DNA of 6,998 nucleotides from an uncultured Victivallales bacterium. Lineage in GTDB: Bacteria; Verrucomicrobiota; Lentisphaeria; Oligosphaerales; JAFGRS01. Made by a program: the position numbers and the translations under genes. Shown piece after piece: positions 6,762 through 6,998 of this stretch. The DNA lies in the NCBI GenBank assembly GCA_903834675.1, contig CAILKC010000067.1, positions 1-6,998 of the forward strand, in the 5' to 3' direction. Position 1 is the stretch's first letter. Every line of letters starts with the position of its first letter. The notes under the pieces were generated by a model. That model searched no databases, was not told the origin of the DNA, and saw nothing but the letters and a program-made list of their open reading frames with translations.

Positions 6762-6891
6762 ATGAGACTTCCTGGGCGCAGGCCGGTCGCGACGCGGGTA
6801 TGTAGTCGAGCCTTTGGCGGGCTCAATGGGGGCACGAAACCGGCTAAAGCCTCGACTACGTACGCATCGTGGCGCAGGCTGAAAGTCTCAT
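6762..6891. repeat. 130-bp imperfect palindromic element, MITE- or REP-like
   Basis: The outer ends are a perfect 9-bp inverted repeat, ATGAGACTT (6762-6770) and AAGTCTCAT (6883-6891). The centre is a 20-bp stem (6802-6821 with 6840-6859) with 17 Watson-Crick pairs, one G-T pair and two mismatches, closing an 18-nt loop; pairing continues weakly outward to about 6798/6863. The arms between ends and centre differ in length by about 8 bp and have diverged. GGCGCAGGC also occurs in direct orientation in both arms (from 6775 and from 6871). This looks like a small palindromic mobile or interspersed element. No transposase and no clear target duplication are visible. Confidence 0.65.
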
Positions 6892-6945
6892 TCCGGTATG
6901 TCCGGCCGCCGCCGGGGGCTGGGCTGAACCCTGGACCCTGTTTTC

Positions 6946-6989
6946 CTCTCCGCCAGTCGCCCTGTCCGTCTCCTCCAGTCGCCGTTTCC
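6946..6989. repeat. 22-bp tandem duplication in pyrimidine-rich tail
   Basis: Two adjacent 22-bp units (6946-6967 and 6968-6989) match at 18 of 22 positions and share CCAGTCGCC. The window ends nine bases later, so it is not known whether more units follow. Read on the minus strand, the tract is purine-rich. Confidence 0.5.
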
Positions 6990-6998
6990 CCGTCTCGC

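Larger units (their letters stand above)
6401..6998. other. long intergenic region rich in inverted and direct repeats, no gene seen
   Basis: These ~600 bp upstream of the minus-strand DUF503 gene carry only low-complexity Arg/Pro/Ala-rich open frames and no recognisable protein or tRNA. Contents in order are a degenerate copy of the 19-bp repeat (6475-6493), a 10-bp direct repeat (AGCCCGCGAT at 6546-6555 and 6560-6569), two small hairpins (6589-6603 and 6667-6686), a large imperfect palindrome (6762-6891), and a pyrimidine-rich tail with a 22-bp tandem duplication (6946-6989). No convincing DUF503 promoter was identified. Confidence 0.6.

Noticed and set aside
6749..6805. Possible 18-residue peptide starting ATG-ATG before the large palindrome
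   Set aside because: It ends inside the palindrome, has only a weak purine-rich leader, and no peptide family is recognised.
6119..6835. Long minus-strand extension of the DUF503 frame (238 codons)
   Set aside because: Family similarity begins at the ATG at 6400, which has its own GGAG site. The extension is low-complexity and runs through the repeat region.
6946..6989. Start of a CRISPR array
   Set aside because: The two 22-bp units are directly adjacent with no spacers, the unit is too degenerate, and no cas genes are present.

Overview
The window is GC-rich DNA, apparently bacterial, with a clear Shine-Dalgarno site before several genes. It carries anaerobic ferredoxin-linked metabolism next to cytoplasmic carbohydrate metabolism. 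The taxon cannot be fixed from sequence alone. High GC, an oxygen-sensitive type of 2-oxoacid:ferredoxin oxidoreductase, a clan GH-D glycosidase, a DUF503 protein and palindromic intergenic repeats would fit an anaerobic or facultative lineage of the Planctomycetota, Armatimonadota, Hydrogenedentota or Lentisphaerota kind. That placement is a low-confidence guess.

Layout. (1) Positions 2-499 hold the C-terminal part of an AMP-forming acyl-CoA synthetase that starts outside the window. (2) After a 201-bp gap with an AT-rich, promoter-like island, positions 701-3471 hold a compact three-gene operon for a 2-oxoacid:ferredoxin oxidoreductase: a small 2x[4Fe-4S] ferredoxin subunit, the alpha (VorB-type) subunit, and one 478-residue protein in which the thiamine-diphosphate beta subunit and the gamma subunit are fused. 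(3) Positions 3472-3906 are intergenic. They contain a perfect 19-bp inverted repeat whose arms lie about 250 bp apart, then a possible promoter and a strong ribosome binding site. (4) Positions 3907-6075 encode a 722-residue clan GH-D (alpha-galactosidase/melibiase-like) glycosidase with both catalytic aspartates recognisable and no signal peptide. (5) A strong GC-rich hairpin at 6080-6113 separates this gene from a convergent 93-residue DUF503 (YlxP-like) gene on the minus strand (6119-6400). (6) Positions 6401-6998 hold no convincing gene. They contain a degenerate third copy of the 19-bp repeat, several short hairpins, a roughly 130-bp imperfect palindrome and a 22-bp tandem duplication in a pyrimidine-rich tail.

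How the genes may work together. The ligase makes an acyl-CoA from a free acid. The oxidoreductase interconverts acyl-CoA + CO2 + reduced ferredoxin with a 2-oxoacid + CoA. The pair could therefore assimilate organic acids into 2-oxoacids and amino acids, or, running the other way, oxidise 2-oxoacids from amino-acid breakdown. The glycosidase and the DUF503 gene show no obvious link to that pathway. No previously undescribed defence or mobile system could be supported. The least explained signals are the beta-gamma subunit fusion and the two families of intergenic inverted repeats.
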